Numbered from the stretch's first letter, positions 1 to 8,719 are shown. The stretch is DNA of 44,080 nt from Verrucomicrobiia bacterium (GCA_020439945.1 JAGRPB010000020.1:1-44080), one strand, 5' to 3'. Notes: generated by a model from the sequence alone, not told the origin. Translations and numbers: made by a program.

Positions 1-436
1 CCATCAGGATATCGTCGGCGCAACCGCCCAGGTGCGGCAGCAGATCGGAAAACTCCATCCCGCACTCACCGTGCTTTTTCCATTTCCGGGACGATCCCAT
101 CAGGGTCGCCGTGTCCGGCTGAATGAAAGCGAACCGCGCCTTCTCTATCAACTCCTGCGGCAATTTCTGACCGTGGAGTTCGTTCAGTTTCGGTTTCGGA
201 TCAAAAAGGTCGAGATGCGAGGGCGCCCCCGCCATGAAGATGAAGATGCAGGCCTTTGCCTTGGCGTTGTGATGCGGCTTGAGTCGCTCGAACTCCGCCG
301 GATCCTTGGCCGTAGCCGCGCTCAGAATGCCGTCCTGGGCGAGCATCGATCCCAGAGCGATGCCCCCGAGACCGCTGGCCGAAGTGGTGAGAAACTCCCG
401 CCGCGAGCGGGCGATGTGGGATTGCAATGGGGACAT
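1..436 (-). CDS. DUF1501 family protein (C-terminus off window)
   Basis: The first 145 codons of a minus-strand gene that runs off the left edge. Residues 11-16 read SRREFL, a twin-arginine signal, followed by the hydrophobic stretch GLGGIALGSMLA, so export by the Tat system is likely. The following text (FIFMAGAPSHLDLFDPKPKL) is typical of the DUF1501 family, which in Planctomycetes and Verrucomicrobia is usually encoded next to a DUF1549/DUF1553 cytochrome protein. The biochemical function of the family is not established. Here the expected partner lies upstream at 1057-4119 on the same strand, but a plus-strand nucleotidyltransferase module sits between the two. The start is the ATG at 436-434; no strong ribosome binding site was seen. 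Confidence 0.9.
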   Translation of the reverse strand, partial: MSPLQSHIARSRREFLTTSASGLGGIALGSMLAQDGILSAATAKDPAEFERLKPHHNAKAKACIFIFMAGAPSHLDLFDPKPKLNELHGQKLPQELIEKARFAFIQPDTATLMGSSRKWKKHGECGMEFSDLLPHLGGCADDILM

Positions 437-449
437 TTCAGAACAATGA

Positions 450-761
450 GTGAGTGTGGGCAACAAACGAAAAGAATCCTGGCAATCCGGCAGTTACAAA
501 GCCGACGACCAAACAGGGAAGAACCGGGAAGCCTATGCCCAGATGACTCCGTCGGAGCGACTCTCTTTGGTCCAACATCTGAGGGAGATTTTTTATGAAG
601 AAGAAGCAACTGCCTCCGGACTTCAAGGACTTCTTCGAGATTCTCAATCGAAACCAGGTGAGATATTTGGTTACCGGAAGCTGGGCATTGGCGGTGCACG
701 GATGGCCGAGAGCGACGCGCGACGTCGATATCTGGGTCGCGATCGATCCGGCGAACGCTGA
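450..761 (+). CDS. Possible small partner protein of the downstream nucleotidyltransferase
   Basis: A 103-codon ORF with a GTG start that begins just after the divergent DUF1501 start. The middle part (residues 32-51, MTPSERLSLVQHLREIFYEE) resembles the short acidic/helical proteins often encoded directly upstream of this nucleotidyltransferase family. The last roughly 55 codons overlap the nucleotidyltransferase gene in another frame and may be only run-on sequence. An alternative start is the ATG at 543. If real, the gene overlaps its neighbour by about 167 bases, which is unusually long; a lost stop or a frameshift near the T-run at 590-594 would also explain it. The role as a partner or antitoxin is inference. 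Confidence 0.4.
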   Translation: MSVGNKRKESWQSGSYKADDQTGKNREAYAQMTPSERLSLVQHLREIFYEEEATASGLQGLLRDSQSKPGEIFGYRKLGIGGARMAESDARRRYLGRDRSGER

Positions 762-1056
762 CCGAGTGCGGCGGGCGCTGGCAGAATTCGGCGCTCCCGG
801 CCCGATCGAGGATGACTTTTTCGAGCCCGACAAAAACATCTTCTGGATGGGAAGAGAACCCAATCGAATCGAGCTGGTCTCCAGCATCGACGGTGTTGAA
901 TTCGATGAATGTTTCGAAAATCGGAAAATGGTCGTCTGGGATGGCATCGAACTTTCGTTTCTGGGCTACAAGGATTATGTGAAAAACAAGAAGGCCAGTG
1001 GACGCTTGAAGGATCTCGCCGACTTGGAGAGCTTGGGCGAGGATCCCTTTGCGTAA
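595..1056 (+). CDS. Nucleotidyltransferase-fold protein (DUF6036/AbiEii-like)
   Basis: A 153-residue protein with the nucleotidyltransferase signature GSW (28-30) followed by RDVDIWV, giving the metal-binding DxD pair D43 and D45. The expected third acidic position occurs in NRIELVSSIDGV and is Glu instead of the usual Asp. The C-terminal segment KNKKASGRLKDLADLESL matches the conserved end of small MNT-like/DUF6036 proteins. Such proteins are known or suspected to transfer nucleotides to RNA or protein and are often toxin or antitoxin components; which applies here cannot be told. The gene sits between two genes that are normally adjacent, and its stop codon directly abuts the stop of the convergent PSD1 gene (no spacer), which suggests a late insertion. 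Confidence 0.85.
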   Translation: MKKKQLPPDFKDFFEILNRNQVRYLVTGSWALAVHGWPRATRDVDIWVAIDPANADRVRRALAEFGAPGPIEDDFFEPDKNIFWMGREPNRIELVSSIDGVEFDECFENRKMVVWDGIELSFLGYKDYVKNKKASGRLKDLADLESLGEDPFA

Positions 1057-4000
1057 TCAGCTTCGGGTCAGAAATTCATCGAGATTGAGCAGAACGCGCA
1101 GCGTCGCCACCCACGCCGCCGTTTCTTCCGCCGGCACGCCCTCGATGGCGCCGGTTCCGGTGAAAGCCTTCGCTTCGTCGGAATGCTGCCGATACCAGGC
1201 GCGGGAAGTTTCCAGGAGGCTGTCCAGGCGATCCCGTGCCGCCTCGGCCGGCTTCCGTGCCAGGCAGAGTTGGAAGGCGTGATCGATTCGCGCCTCGTCG
1301 TCGGCACCGGGTGTCTCCTCGATCACGCGCTTCGCGAGGGCTTGGGATGCTTCGACAAAAGTGTCGTTGTTCAGCGTGATCAGGGCGGCGAGAGGCGTGT
1401 TCGAGCGGGTGCGCTGCACGCAGGTCACGTTGGAGTCGGGACAGTCAAAGGTCATCAGGTTCGGGTGCGGCGCGGTCCGCTTGAAAAACGTATACATTCC
1501 CCGTCGATATCGATCTTCCCCTTCGCTCACCTTCCACTTGAACGCGGAATTGTAATTCACATCCGCCACTCCGGCGGGAATTGGCGGGAACACGCTCGGG
1601 CCACCGATCTTGTCCGACAGCAGGCCCGCTGATGCCAGGGAAAGATCGCGCACGATCTCCGCTTCGACCCGGAAACGATTCTGCCGCGCCAGCAGTCGGT
1701 TCTTGGGATCGATATCGGCCAACTCGGGTCGATGATTCGAACTCTGGCGGTAGGTGTTCGACATCACGATCGTCTTGATGAGCTGCTTCCGGGACCAGCC
1801 ATTCCCAATAAACTCGGCCGCGATCCAATCGAGCAGCTTCGGATGCGAGGGGCGATCTCCGCGCACGCCAAAATCGTTCAGCGTCGTGACGATTCCTTCG
1901 CCGAACAGGTTCGCCCAGACCTCGTTGGCGATCACGCGTGGAGGCAACGGATTCTCTCCGCTCACCAGCCAGCGAGCCAGGTCGAGCCGGTCGCCTTCTT
2001 TCCCGCGATTCTCGACCGGAGGCAAAACCGCGAGCGTGTTCGCGGCGACTTCATCCATCGGCTCCTTGAATTCACCTCGGCGAAACACGTGGGTGGAGCG
2101 CCGATCGCCCGATCGTTCTTTTATCACGCGGACGTCCATTTCCGGCTTTTTCGGCAGCTTGGATTCGACGGCCTTCACCTGCGCCAACATCGGCGCGGTT
2201 TTGGCGTCGATTCGCTCGAACCAGGCCACCAGAGCCGCCTGCTCTTCCGCGGTGCGCCGGTCGGGAGATTTCTGTAAGGTATGCCGCTGAGCCTCCGGAA
2301 CCGTCATCACCGTCGGCGTGGTCAAAACCGAGATCCGGAATTTACCCAACGTGTGATTGCCCCCGTAGTTCTGGTCGAGGACGAGGGAAAACTCGGTCGG
2401 TTCTTTCAACGTGACCGGTTGCCCCAGGGCGAAAATGGCTTCATGCGACTTGCCCTGTTGCGGTGACACCGCCCAGCCCTTTCGCTCCTTGCCGCTCACA
2501 GAATCGGGAGAGATGACCTGATTCGGATCAAAACCACCCTGGGCGAAATCCGCCTTTGCTTCCGAGAAAACGAGCGGGTTGTAGGCGTAGCCATTGAGCG
2601 AGAGCGTCAGATTACCGAGCACGAAATTCCCCCGCTCCATCCGTCCCGGTCCCTCTCCGCCCAAGGAATTATCGGTCAATGCCTCCAGGCGAATTCCGTA
2701 GATCCTACCCGACGGTAGTTTGCCAGTCACCGTGTAGGTCGCTTCGTTGGGATTTTCACCACCGGCCAACACCGCTCCGGAATCATCGATGGAAAATGTC
2801 ACCCCTTTGGGGCCCGTCACCTTGGCCGGTTCAATGGGAGTGTATTCCGAACCTTTGCTCGCCTCGCCCTCGGCAATCCAACTCTGCGCCCGGGCTTCCC
2901 ACTCCAGCATTCGGTTCTCCAGATCCCGTCGCGCTGCTGAAGCCTTCGCTCGCGCCTCATCCAACTGCTGACCATGCTTCGCCAGCGCCGACTCGTATTT
3001 CGCCCACGCCTCGTCCGATTCAATCACCTCGGCGTTGGACTCGTCACCATTGTTGAAGTAGGCGAACAACTGGTAGTACTCGGCTTGGGTGATCTCGTCA
3101 TACTTGTGCGTGTGACAACGCGCGCAAGTCAGCGTCAGCCCCAGCCAGACCGCGCCCATCGTTTCCACCCGGTCCATCACCGCGGCCACCCGCCACTGTT
3201 CCTTGTCGGTCCCGCCCTCGGTGTTGGTCAGCGTCTGCCGATTGAACGCCGTCGCCAACACCTGCTCGGGATCGGCATCGGGAAGCAGGTCACCGGCAAA
3301 CTGCTCGATCGTAAATTTGTCGAACGGCAGATCGTCATTGATCGCGTCGATGACCCAGTCCCGGTAGCGCCAGGCATCGGGACGATTGTTGTCCTTTTCG
3401 TAGCCGTCGCTGTCCGCGTAGCGGGCCTTGTCGAGCCAATGACGGCCCCAGCGTTCACCAAAACGCCGACTGGCCAGCAGGCCGTCGACCAAATTGGAAA
3501 GCGCGGCGTCTCCATTCGAATCAAGGTCCTCACGGTAGCGCGCCACCTCGTCCATCGTCGGCGGCAAACCGATCAGATCGACATAAAGCCGACGAATCAG
3601 CGAGACCGTATCCGCCTGGGGGGAAGGTTCGACCCCCTCCTTTTCCAACCGGGCCAGCACGAAGGCATCGATCGGATTCTTCACCCAATCGGCTTGTTTC
3701 ACCTGCGGCGGTTCCGGCTTCACCAGATCCGCATAGGCCCAGTGTTTCGGCCAGACGGCGCCCTCGGCGATCCATTGTCGCAGGTTCGCCTTCTCTTTTT
3801 CCGTCAGCGGATCCGCCTTGTCCGGCGGCGGCATCACGTCGTCGGGATCGGTGGTGTGAATCCGGTCGATCAGCGTGGACTCGTCCGGCTTGCCCGGAAC
3901 GATCGCCACATCGCCCGAGTCGAGCGTTCGCGTCGCGAAATCGATTCCCGTCAGCCGCAGCCCCCCTTTCTCGTCGTCGGGTCCGTGACAGATGGTGCAT

Positions 4001-4119
4001 TTCTCGGCGAAAATCGGCCGGATATCTCGCTCGAATTCCACTTCGGAATACGCGGGACGAATCGCGCCCGCCGTCGACAGGACGAGGATCGCGACGAAAT
4101 GGGCTGGAGATCTCGTCAT
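1057..4119 (-). CDS. PSD1 / DUF1549-DUF1553 c-type cytochrome protein
   Basis: A 1020-residue exported protein with an N-terminal signal peptide (cleavage near residue 25). A planctomycete-type cytochrome C domain follows, with a CxxCH heme site at C41-C44-H45 (CTICH). Next come DUF1549 (about residues 145-350, with the motif RRLYVDLIGLPPT) and, toward the C terminus, DUF1553 (for example GDRPSHPKLLDWIA and NTYRQSS). The length is normal for the family. The proteins are thought to be periplasmic redox proteins tied to degradation of complex glycans, but the reaction is unknown. The usual DUF1501 partner follows at 436-1, separated by the nucleotidyltransferase insertion. The start is the ATG at 4119-4117, directly before the signal peptide. 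Confidence 0.93.
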   Translation of the reverse strand: MTRSPAHFVAILVLSTAGAIRPAYSEVEFERDIRPIFAEKCTICHGPDDEKGGLRLTGIDFATRTLDSGDVAIVPGKPDESTLIDRIHTTDPDDVMPPPDKADPLTEKEKANLRQWIAEGAVWPKHWAYADLVKPEPPQVKQADWVKNPIDAFVLARLEKEGVEPSPQADTVSLIRRLYVDLIGLPPTMDEVARYREDLDSNGDAALSNLVDGLLASRRFGERWGRHWLDKARYADSDGYEKDNNRPDAWRYRDWVIDAINDDLPFDKFTIEQFAGDLLPDADPEQVLATAFNRQTLTNTEGGTDKEQWRVAAVMDRVETMGAVWLGLTLTCARCHTHKYDEITQAEYYQLFAYFNNGDESNAEVIESDEAWAKYESALAKHGQQLDEARAKASAARRDLENRMLEWEARAQSWIAEGEASKGSEYTPIEPAKVTGPKGVTFSIDDSGAVLAGGENPNEATYTVTGKLPSGRIYGIRLEALTDNSLGGEGPGRMERGNFVLGNLTLSLNGYAYNPLVFSEAKADFAQGGFDPNQVISPDSVSGKERKGWAVSPQQGKSHEAIFALGQPVTLKEPTEFSLVLDQNYGGNHTLGKFRISVLTTPTVMTVPEAQRHTLQKSPDRRTAEEQAALVAWFERIDAKTAPMLAQVKAVESKLPKKPEMDVRVIKERSGDRRSTHVFRRGEFKEPMDEVAANTLAVLPPVENRGKEGDRLDLARWLVSGENPLPPRVIANEVWANLFGEGIVTTLNDFGVRGDRPSHPKLLDWIAAEFIGNGWSRKQLIKTIVMSNTYRQSSNHRPELADIDPKNRLLARQNRFRVEAEIVRDLSLASAGLLSDKIGGPSVFPPIPAGVADVNYNSAFKWKVSEGEDRYRRGMYTFFKRTAPHPNLMTFDCPDSNVTCVQRTRSNTPLAALITLNNDTFVEASQALAKRVIEETPGADDEARIDHAFQLCLARKPAEAARDRLDSLLETSRAWYRQHSDEAKAFTGTGAIEGVPAEETAAWVATLRVLLNLDEFLTRS

Positions 4120-4198
4120 CGGTCCCGGAATTGTCCTCGGAACGAAGATTCAGGTCAAGGGCGCGGGTGCGGACTGAAGACCGGAAACTCCTTGATTC

Positions 4199-4243
4199 AA
4201 CAGGGTTGGATAGGCCGCTCTACCCTGTTTGATTGAGCAATCA
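4199..4243. repeat. Two adjacent inverted repeats between divergent genes
   Basis: AACAGGGT (4199-4206) and ACCCTGTT (4222-4229) form a perfect 8-bp stem with a 15-base loop. Directly after it TGATTG (4230-4235) and CAATCA (4238-4243) form a second stem with a 2-base loop. The pair lies between the divergent PSD1 and sulfatase genes, so an operator or cruciform is possible. The ACCCTGTT core is shared with the dispersed repeat family at 8818, 12909 and 24016, but membership is uncertain. Confidence 0.5.
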
Positions 4244-4320
4244 GATCGATCCGCGTTTTCAAATTCCACGGGTCTGCCCCGAAACGCGCGGCTTGCTTCC
4301 GACCGAATCGGAATTCTAAG

Positions 4321-5772
4321 ATGGCGATCGTGAAGCGTTGCCCTCCTTTTCTCCTGCTGGTCTTCTCCTCGTTTCTGACCGCGGCCCTCTCGGCGGAAAA
4401 ACCGAACATCCTCCTCATCGTTTCCGACGATCAGGGCTACCAGGATCTCGGGGCGATCAACGACGAGATCATCACGCCCAATCTCGATCGCCTGGCTCGT
4501 GAAGGCACCCGGCTCACGAATTTCTACGTCGCCTGGCCCGCCTGCACCCCCTCGCGAGGTTCATTTCTCACCGGCCGCTACCCGCAGCGCAACGGGATCT
4601 ACGACATGATCCGGAACGAAGCGCCGGACTACGGTCACAAATACGATCCCGAAGAATACGCCGTCTCCTGGGAACGCATCGGGGGCATGGACACGCGCGA
4701 AGTGTTGATTCCCGCGATGCTGAAAACGGTTGGCTACCAGAGCGCCATTTACGGCAAATGGGACCTCGGCATCAACCGCCGCTTTCTCCCCACTTCGCGC
4801 GGCTTCGGCGATTTTTACGGGTTGGTGAATACCGGCATCGACTACTACACCCACGAGCGCTACGGCGTGCCGAGCATGTATCGGAACGACGCGCTCACCG
4901 AGGAGGACAAGGGCACCTACTGCACCTATCTCTTCGAGCGCGAAGCGTTGCGCTTCCTCGACAACTACGCCGGCAAGGAACCTTTCTTTCTCTACGTGCC
5001 GTTCAACGCGCCCCACAGTTCCTCGGCCCTGGATCCGAAAATTCGCGGCACGGTCCAGGCTCCGCCGGAGTTCGAGAAAAGGTATCCGCCGCTCGAAAAG
5101 GAATATCAGAAGGGCAAGAAATACGGCGAAGAAGCGCTCGTTCCGACCAAGGAGAAACGCTACCGCGACTATCGCGCCGCCGTCACCTGCATGGACGCCT
5201 CGATCGGCAAGATGCTCGAAACGCTGGATGAGAAGGGTCTGGCGGAAAACACCATCGTGATCTTTTTCAGCGACAACGGCGGCAGCGGCGGCGCCAACAA
5301 CGGCCCCCTTCGCGGCCACAAATCGCAAACCTGGGAGGGCGGCATCCGCGTTCTCAGTCTGGTGCGTTGGCCCGCGGGCGGCATTCCCGCCGGAGTGGAA
5401 AACGACGCGTTTCTCAGCAGCCTGGAAATCTTTCCCAGTCTCGCCGCCGCCACCGGAGCCGAATTGCCGGAGGGCTTGGTGCTCGATGGCTACGACTGGT
5501 GGCCGACGCTGCGCGGCGAAGCGGAGAGCCCGCGCACCGAGATGTTCTGGAAACGCCGGAATCAGCGGGCAGCCCGGGTGAACAACTGGAAGTGGACCGA
5601 CATGGCCGAAGGCGGAAGCGGATTGTTCGATCTCTCGACCGACATCGGCGAGAAGAACGACCTTTCGAAAGAAAAACCGGACGTCCTCAAGCGCGTCAAG
5701 GATCGCTACGATGCGTGGTATCGCGAGACGATGATCGAAGCCGAACCGCGGGGACCATTCAAGGACTTCTGA
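4321..5772 (+). CDS. Secreted sulfatase (Cys-type)
   Basis: A 483-residue type I sulfatase. Residues 1-25 form a signal peptide (hydrophobic LLLVFSSFLTAALSA). The metal-binding start PNILLIVSDDQGYQDLG (D36, D37) is followed by the sulfatase signature CTPSRGSFLTG with the formylglycine Cys at position 75. Downstream come the GKWDLG segment (residues about 147-152) and the second metal site FFSDNGG. The length is normal for the alkaline phosphatase superfamily of sulfatases. It should hydrolyse sulfate esters, probably on sulfated polysaccharides, in the periplasm after activation by a formylglycine-generating enzyme not in this window. It diverges from the PSD1 gene. The substrate cannot be assigned. 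Confidence 0.95.
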   Translation: MAIVKRCPPFLLLVFSSFLTAALSAEKPNILLIVSDDQGYQDLGAINDEIITPNLDRLAREGTRLTNFYVAWPACTPSRGSFLTGRYPQRNGIYDMIRNEAPDYGHKYDPEEYAVSWERIGGMDTREVLIPAMLKTVGYQSAIYGKWDLGINRRFLPTSRGFGDFYGLVNTGIDYYTHERYGVPSMYRNDALTEEDKGTYCTYLFEREALRFLDNYAGKEPFFLYVPFNAPHSSSALDPKIRGTVQAPPEFEKRYPPLEKEYQKGKKYGEEALVPTKEKRYRDYRAAVTCMDASIGKMLETLDEKGLAENTIVIFFSDNGGSGGANNGPLRGHKSQTWEGGIRVLSLVRWPAGGIPAGVENDAFLSSLEIFPSLAAATGAELPEGLVLDGYDWWPTLRGEAESPRTEMFWKRRNQRAARVNNWKWTDMAEGGSGLFDLSTDIGEKNDLSKEKPDVLKRVKDRYDAWYRETMIEAEPRGPFKDF

Positions 5773-5793
5773 ATCCGGTCGGTTCCGATGTGA

Positions 5794-5813
5794 CACCGGC
5801 ATCCCCGCCGGTG
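5794..5813. terminator. GC-rich hairpin between convergent genes
   Basis: CACCGGC (5794-5800) and GCCGGTG (5807-5813) form a perfect 7-bp stem with a 6-base loop ATCCCC. It lies 21 bases past the sulfatase stop and just before the stop of the convergent gene at 5821. There is no T-run, so it may be a transcript-end stabilising hairpin and not an intrinsic terminator. Confidence 0.5.
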
Positions 5814-5820
5814 AAGCCAC

Positions 5821-6411
5821 TCAACGAGGCCGCGTGCGTTCCAGTTCTCGTTTCAGCATCTCGATGGTCATGCATTGTCGGCGAATGATTTCCTCAAGTT
5901 CGTCGCGATTCTCGCGCTTCAGTTCTTCCAATTTCACCACCGCCCCGAGGTCGCCGCGCTTCACCGCTTCGCGACGCAGCAGTTCCAACTCGAGTTCCTC
6001 CACCTTTTCCTGGTTCCCACGGTTCCGGTAGTGGCGAATGTTGTGACGCAGGGCCTCGCACGCGGCCCGTTCATCCAGCAATCCGCCGCGCAATTTTTCC
6101 AGGAGACAATTCCGCGCCTCGAGACGTTGGCGATAGTGGGGCATGTCGTAGGCGTAGCCCGGCGAGGAGGGCGATGGCGGATGGACCTTCGCGAGTTGTC
6201 CCACCCAGTAGCGTTTCACGTCATCCGGACCGATCTCCCGGTAGGCGTTCGGCATGGGTGGAAGCGCCGCCTCACTGAATTCAGGGACCATCCCGACTCG
6301 CGATTGCCCACTATCCTGTGCCTGGCATGGGTGACTGAGAAAACCGGCGGCCACGATGGTGAAAGCCGTCCACGGTATTCTCCCTGATTTCAATCCTCTC
6401 CCAAAGATCAT
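5821..6411 (-). CDS. Exported coiled-coil protein, unknown function
   Basis: A 196-residue protein not recognised as a named family. Residues 1-32 look like a signal peptide (FTIVAAGFLSHPCQAQ). The second half is strongly charged and helical (EKVEELELELLRREAVKRGD, then KLEELKRENRDELEEI), which predicts a long coiled coil. The antisense ORFs here are shadows. It is the last of three minus-strand genes for exported proteins (8719 to 5821) with gaps of about 60-70 bases, and may be cotranscribed with them. A 12-base palindrome and a 9-base C tract lie upstream of its start. Confidence 0.75.
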   Translation of the reverse strand: MIFGRGLKSGRIPWTAFTIVAAGFLSHPCQAQDSGQSRVGMVPEFSEAALPPMPNAYREIGPDDVKRYWVGQLAKVHPPSPSSPGYAYDMPHYRQRLEARNCLLEKLRGGLLDERAACEALRHNIRHYRNRGNQEKVEELELELLRREAVKRGDLGAVVKLEELKRENRDELEEIIRRQCMTIEMLKRELERTRPR

Positions 6412-6430
6412 GAGAGGCTGACGAGCGGAC

Positions 6431-6442
6431 CTGAACGTTCAG
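6431..6442. promoter_or_regulatory. Perfect 12-base palindrome upstream of the coiled-coil gene
   Basis: CTGAACGTTCAG is a perfect palindrome 20 bases upstream of the ATG at 6411. Its position between two minus-strand genes suits an operator. A run of nine C residues follows at 6460-6468. No regulator can be assigned. Confidence 0.35.
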
Positions 6443-6480
6443 TCAGGAAAATTGAAAATCCCCCCCCCGCTGACCGGTTC

Positions 6481-7215
6481 TCACTGGTACCAGAGATCAC
6501 GCACCTGGGCGACGAGAGAGTCCGGAAACAGCTCCGAAGACATTCCCGAGGCCGATGGCTCAACGGGACGGTAGGATGGCAGATCACTCATCGCGATCGA
6601 CACCGAAAGGGCGAAGTCCTTCTCGATGTCGTGCACCTTCAGGTAGCCTCCCGGTTCCTTCGTCAGCGAATCGCGGCTCGCCTCGGTCATTTCGTCGATG
6701 AATGACCGCTGTTTCGTCAAGGCGGTGACCACCTTTTCCGGCGCCCGTTCGAGGAGATCGCTCAGGAGCCACTGGGCCCGCACCAGATACTGATAGGAAG
6801 TCTGATAATCGAGATCGTAGCGGCTCTTCGTTCCGACCCGCGTTTTCTCGATGACGTCTTCGTAGTCCATCGCCAGATCGTGCTCCGCCCCCGTCATTTT
6901 CTCGCCCGCTTCACGGACGCGATCCTTCAAATCATCGCGTCGATAACTCACCAGACGAGGCTGATAGCTGGGAAACTCCTCGGCGAGACTTTCGAACTGC
7001 TTGAGCGCGGCCATGTAATTCGCCATCGCCAATCCCCACAAATCCTGGTCCGCCAATTCCTGGCCCGCCTGAACGAGGACGTAGGCATGCAACCACCGAT
7101 CGGCGGCCGGGTCCGAACCCCGCGCCTGCGGCAACGTCATGAATAGCGCGAAAGCCATCGAGGCGGCGACACAGCCGATGCGGCGAAGCCATTTTCTGGG
7201 ACGGAGCAGTTTCAA
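6481..7215 (-). CDS. Exported protein of unknown function
   Basis: A 244-residue protein without a recognised family. Residues 1-33 form a signal peptide (positively charged MKLLRPRKWLRR followed by VAASMAFALFMTLPQARGS). The mature part is mostly predicted helical; residues 40-80 (ALKQFESLAEEFPSYQPRLVSYRR) resemble a TPR-like helical hairpin as found in tetratricopeptide-like proteins, but no clear repeat register is visible. Gene spacing (58 bases from the ceramidase-like gene and 69 bases to the coiled-coil gene) suggests a shared transcript. Confidence 0.75.
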   Translation of the reverse strand: MKLLRPRKWLRRIGCVAASMAFALFMTLPQARGSDPAADRWLHAYVLVQAGQELADQDLWGLAMANYMAALKQFESLAEEFPSYQPRLVSYRRDDLKDRVREAGEKMTGAEHDLAMDYEDVIEKTRVGTKSRYDLDYQTSYQYLVRAQWLLSDLLERAPEKVVTALTKQRSFIDEMTEASRDSLTKEPGGYLKVHDIEKDFALSVSIAMSDLPSYRPVEPSASGMSSELFPDSLVAQVRDLWYQ

Positions 7216-7273
7216 GCGTTAGAAACTATATCCGGGATTCTATTTCAGCGCAACTCCGGCTCAAGATCACCAA

Positions 7274-8719
7274 CTACCCCGCCTCGGCTTTCAAGCGCGC
7301 CAGCAGAATGCCCACCGTTTCGCGGATCTTCGCCTCGGCCCCCACTTCCAGCAGGCTCGACCTCGCCGGCCAGGTCTCGTAGCCGCCCCAGTCGAATTGC
7401 CTTGCCGTCGGCAGGTAACCGAAGAAGCCGTTGGCCAATTCGATGGTGAAAGTGGAACCCGGAAACGGACTCTCCTGCTTGATCTGCAGGCCGGTTTCCG
7501 CGAAGACCTCGCAGGGAATCTGAACCACCGCCATCCCGCCGATCCGAAACACTTGGATCGGAATCGAAACCGTGTCGGGATACGCTTTCAGAAACCACGT
7601 TTCCCGCGCATAGATTTGCGCTTGGGTGAGCCGCTTGCCGGGCTCGATGCCGGCTTTCGTTTTTTCCGCCCAGGCGATCCGCTTCTCATCGGGTTTGCGA
7701 ACGCCCAATTCCAAGTCCTCCGCGGCCGCGGCCAGCGTGACCGGTTCCCCGATCGGCTTCATCGAACGGAAAACCTCGGCAACCTGTCCAGCCAGCGATT
7801 CTCCGACCTCGGTCATCCAAGTGTAGGGCTCGCGTTTTTGCCGGGGCTGGGTCGGATCGATCGCGTTCACGTCGCCGCTGGTGCCATTCGCCATCATGGC
7901 GACAAAGGGCGGATTGTGGCGATCCACGCCCAGCTCGCGAGTCAGGGAGTCGGCGTAGACGCCGTAATAATCCGCACTGACGACGCCGCGCGGAACCCCA
8001 CCGATGTAGTGCAAACCATAGGCCGACAAAATCGCCAGCGGTTCGCCTGTCTCCGCATCTCGTAGCCCGACAACAAACACTTCCGGATCCACCGGACCGG
8101 ATGGTTTTTCGAGTCCGTCGCGACCCGGATTCATCTTCACGATTTCCCCTTTCTCGCCAAACGGATTCACGTTCAGCGCCCGGAAATTCTCCGCCAACAC
8201 CCAGCGGCGGTTGTGGACGAAACGCGGTTCCTCGAAACTACCCCACCCGATCGTCGCCGGCCGCATCCGGTTGATAGCACGCCTCACACCGTCGGCGATT
8301 CGGGAGGCGAGAAAATCGAGATACTCCCGATGGAGGTCGTCATCGACCAGATCCACCACCGCCCTCGGGGTCGAATGCGAGTGCGTCGCGGATAGGCAGA
8401 CGTGCGACGGCGGAATTCCAGTTTGTTGCTCGATCTCCGCCTTGGCTCGATCGAACACCTTGCGACTGACCATCGTATTGTCCACAACCACGAAAGCGAG
8501 CTTCGTCCTCCCGTCTCCCAGCACCAGGCACCGGGCATGCAGCTCATCGTGCACGTCCGTCGCCGGTCCGACCTGCATGATGGTGCCGTCGAGCGGCACC
8601 CCCATTTTCGGAGTGATGTTGGATGTGGCGGCACCGGCGCTCAATTCCGCGTGGGCGGGAAGTGACAGCAACTGAAAAGCCAGGGCCGCGCCGAAAAGAA
8701 ATAGCCGTTTCGGATGCAT
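7274..8719 (-). CDS. Neutral/alkaline ceramidase-like exported protein
   Basis: A 481-residue protein with a signal peptide (residues 1-24, ending PAHA) and an N-terminal neutral/alkaline non-lysosomal ceramidase domain. Recognisable pieces are AGAATSNITP near the start, VVVDNTMVSRKVFDRAKAEI, and the ATHSHSTPRAV segment that holds zinc-binding histidines. It is shorter than classical ceramidases of about 650-700 residues and seems to lack the C-terminal domain, as is common for the many PVC-phylum homologues whose substrates are unknown. True ceramidase activity is therefore only one possibility; amide or ester hydrolysis of a lipid or glycan is equally plausible. Likely first gene of a minus-strand group of three. 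Confidence 0.85.
   Translation of the reverse strand: MHPKRLFLFGAALAFQLLSLPAHAELSAGAATSNITPKMGVPLDGTIMQVGPATDVHDELHARCLVLGDGRTKLAFVVVDNTMVSRKVFDRAKAEIEQQTGIPPSHVCLSATHSHSTPRAVVDLVDDDLHREYLDFLASRIADGVRRAINRMRPATIGWGSFEEPRFVHNRRWVLAENFRALNVNPFGEKGEIVKMNPGRDGLEKPSGPVDPEVFVVGLRDAETGEPLAILSAYGLHYIGGVPRGVVSADYYGVYADSLTRELGVDRHNPPFVAMMANGTSGDVNAIDPTQPRQKREPYTWMTEVGESLAGQVAEVFRSMKPIGEPVTLAAAAEDLELGVRKPDEKRIAWAEKTKAGIEPGKRLTQAQIYARETWFLKAYPDTVSIPIQVFRIGGMAVVQIPCEVFAETGLQIKQESPFPGSTFTIELANGFFGYLPTARQFDWGGYETWPARSSLLEVGAEAKIRETVGILLARLKAEAG

Noticed and set aside
1049..1282. Small Ser/Arg-rich plus-strand ORF after the nucleotidyltransferase gene
   Set aside because: Lies opposite the conserved C terminus of the PSD1 protein and has no recognisable feature.
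2974..4236. A 420-codon plus-strand ORF opposite the PSD1 gene, and similar long ORFs opposite other genes (for example 4561-5820, 8844-9887, 26390-28195)
   Set aside because: Low-complexity Arg/Asp/Glu-rich translations with no family signal; they mirror the codon pattern of well-supported genes on the other strand in GC-rich DNA.
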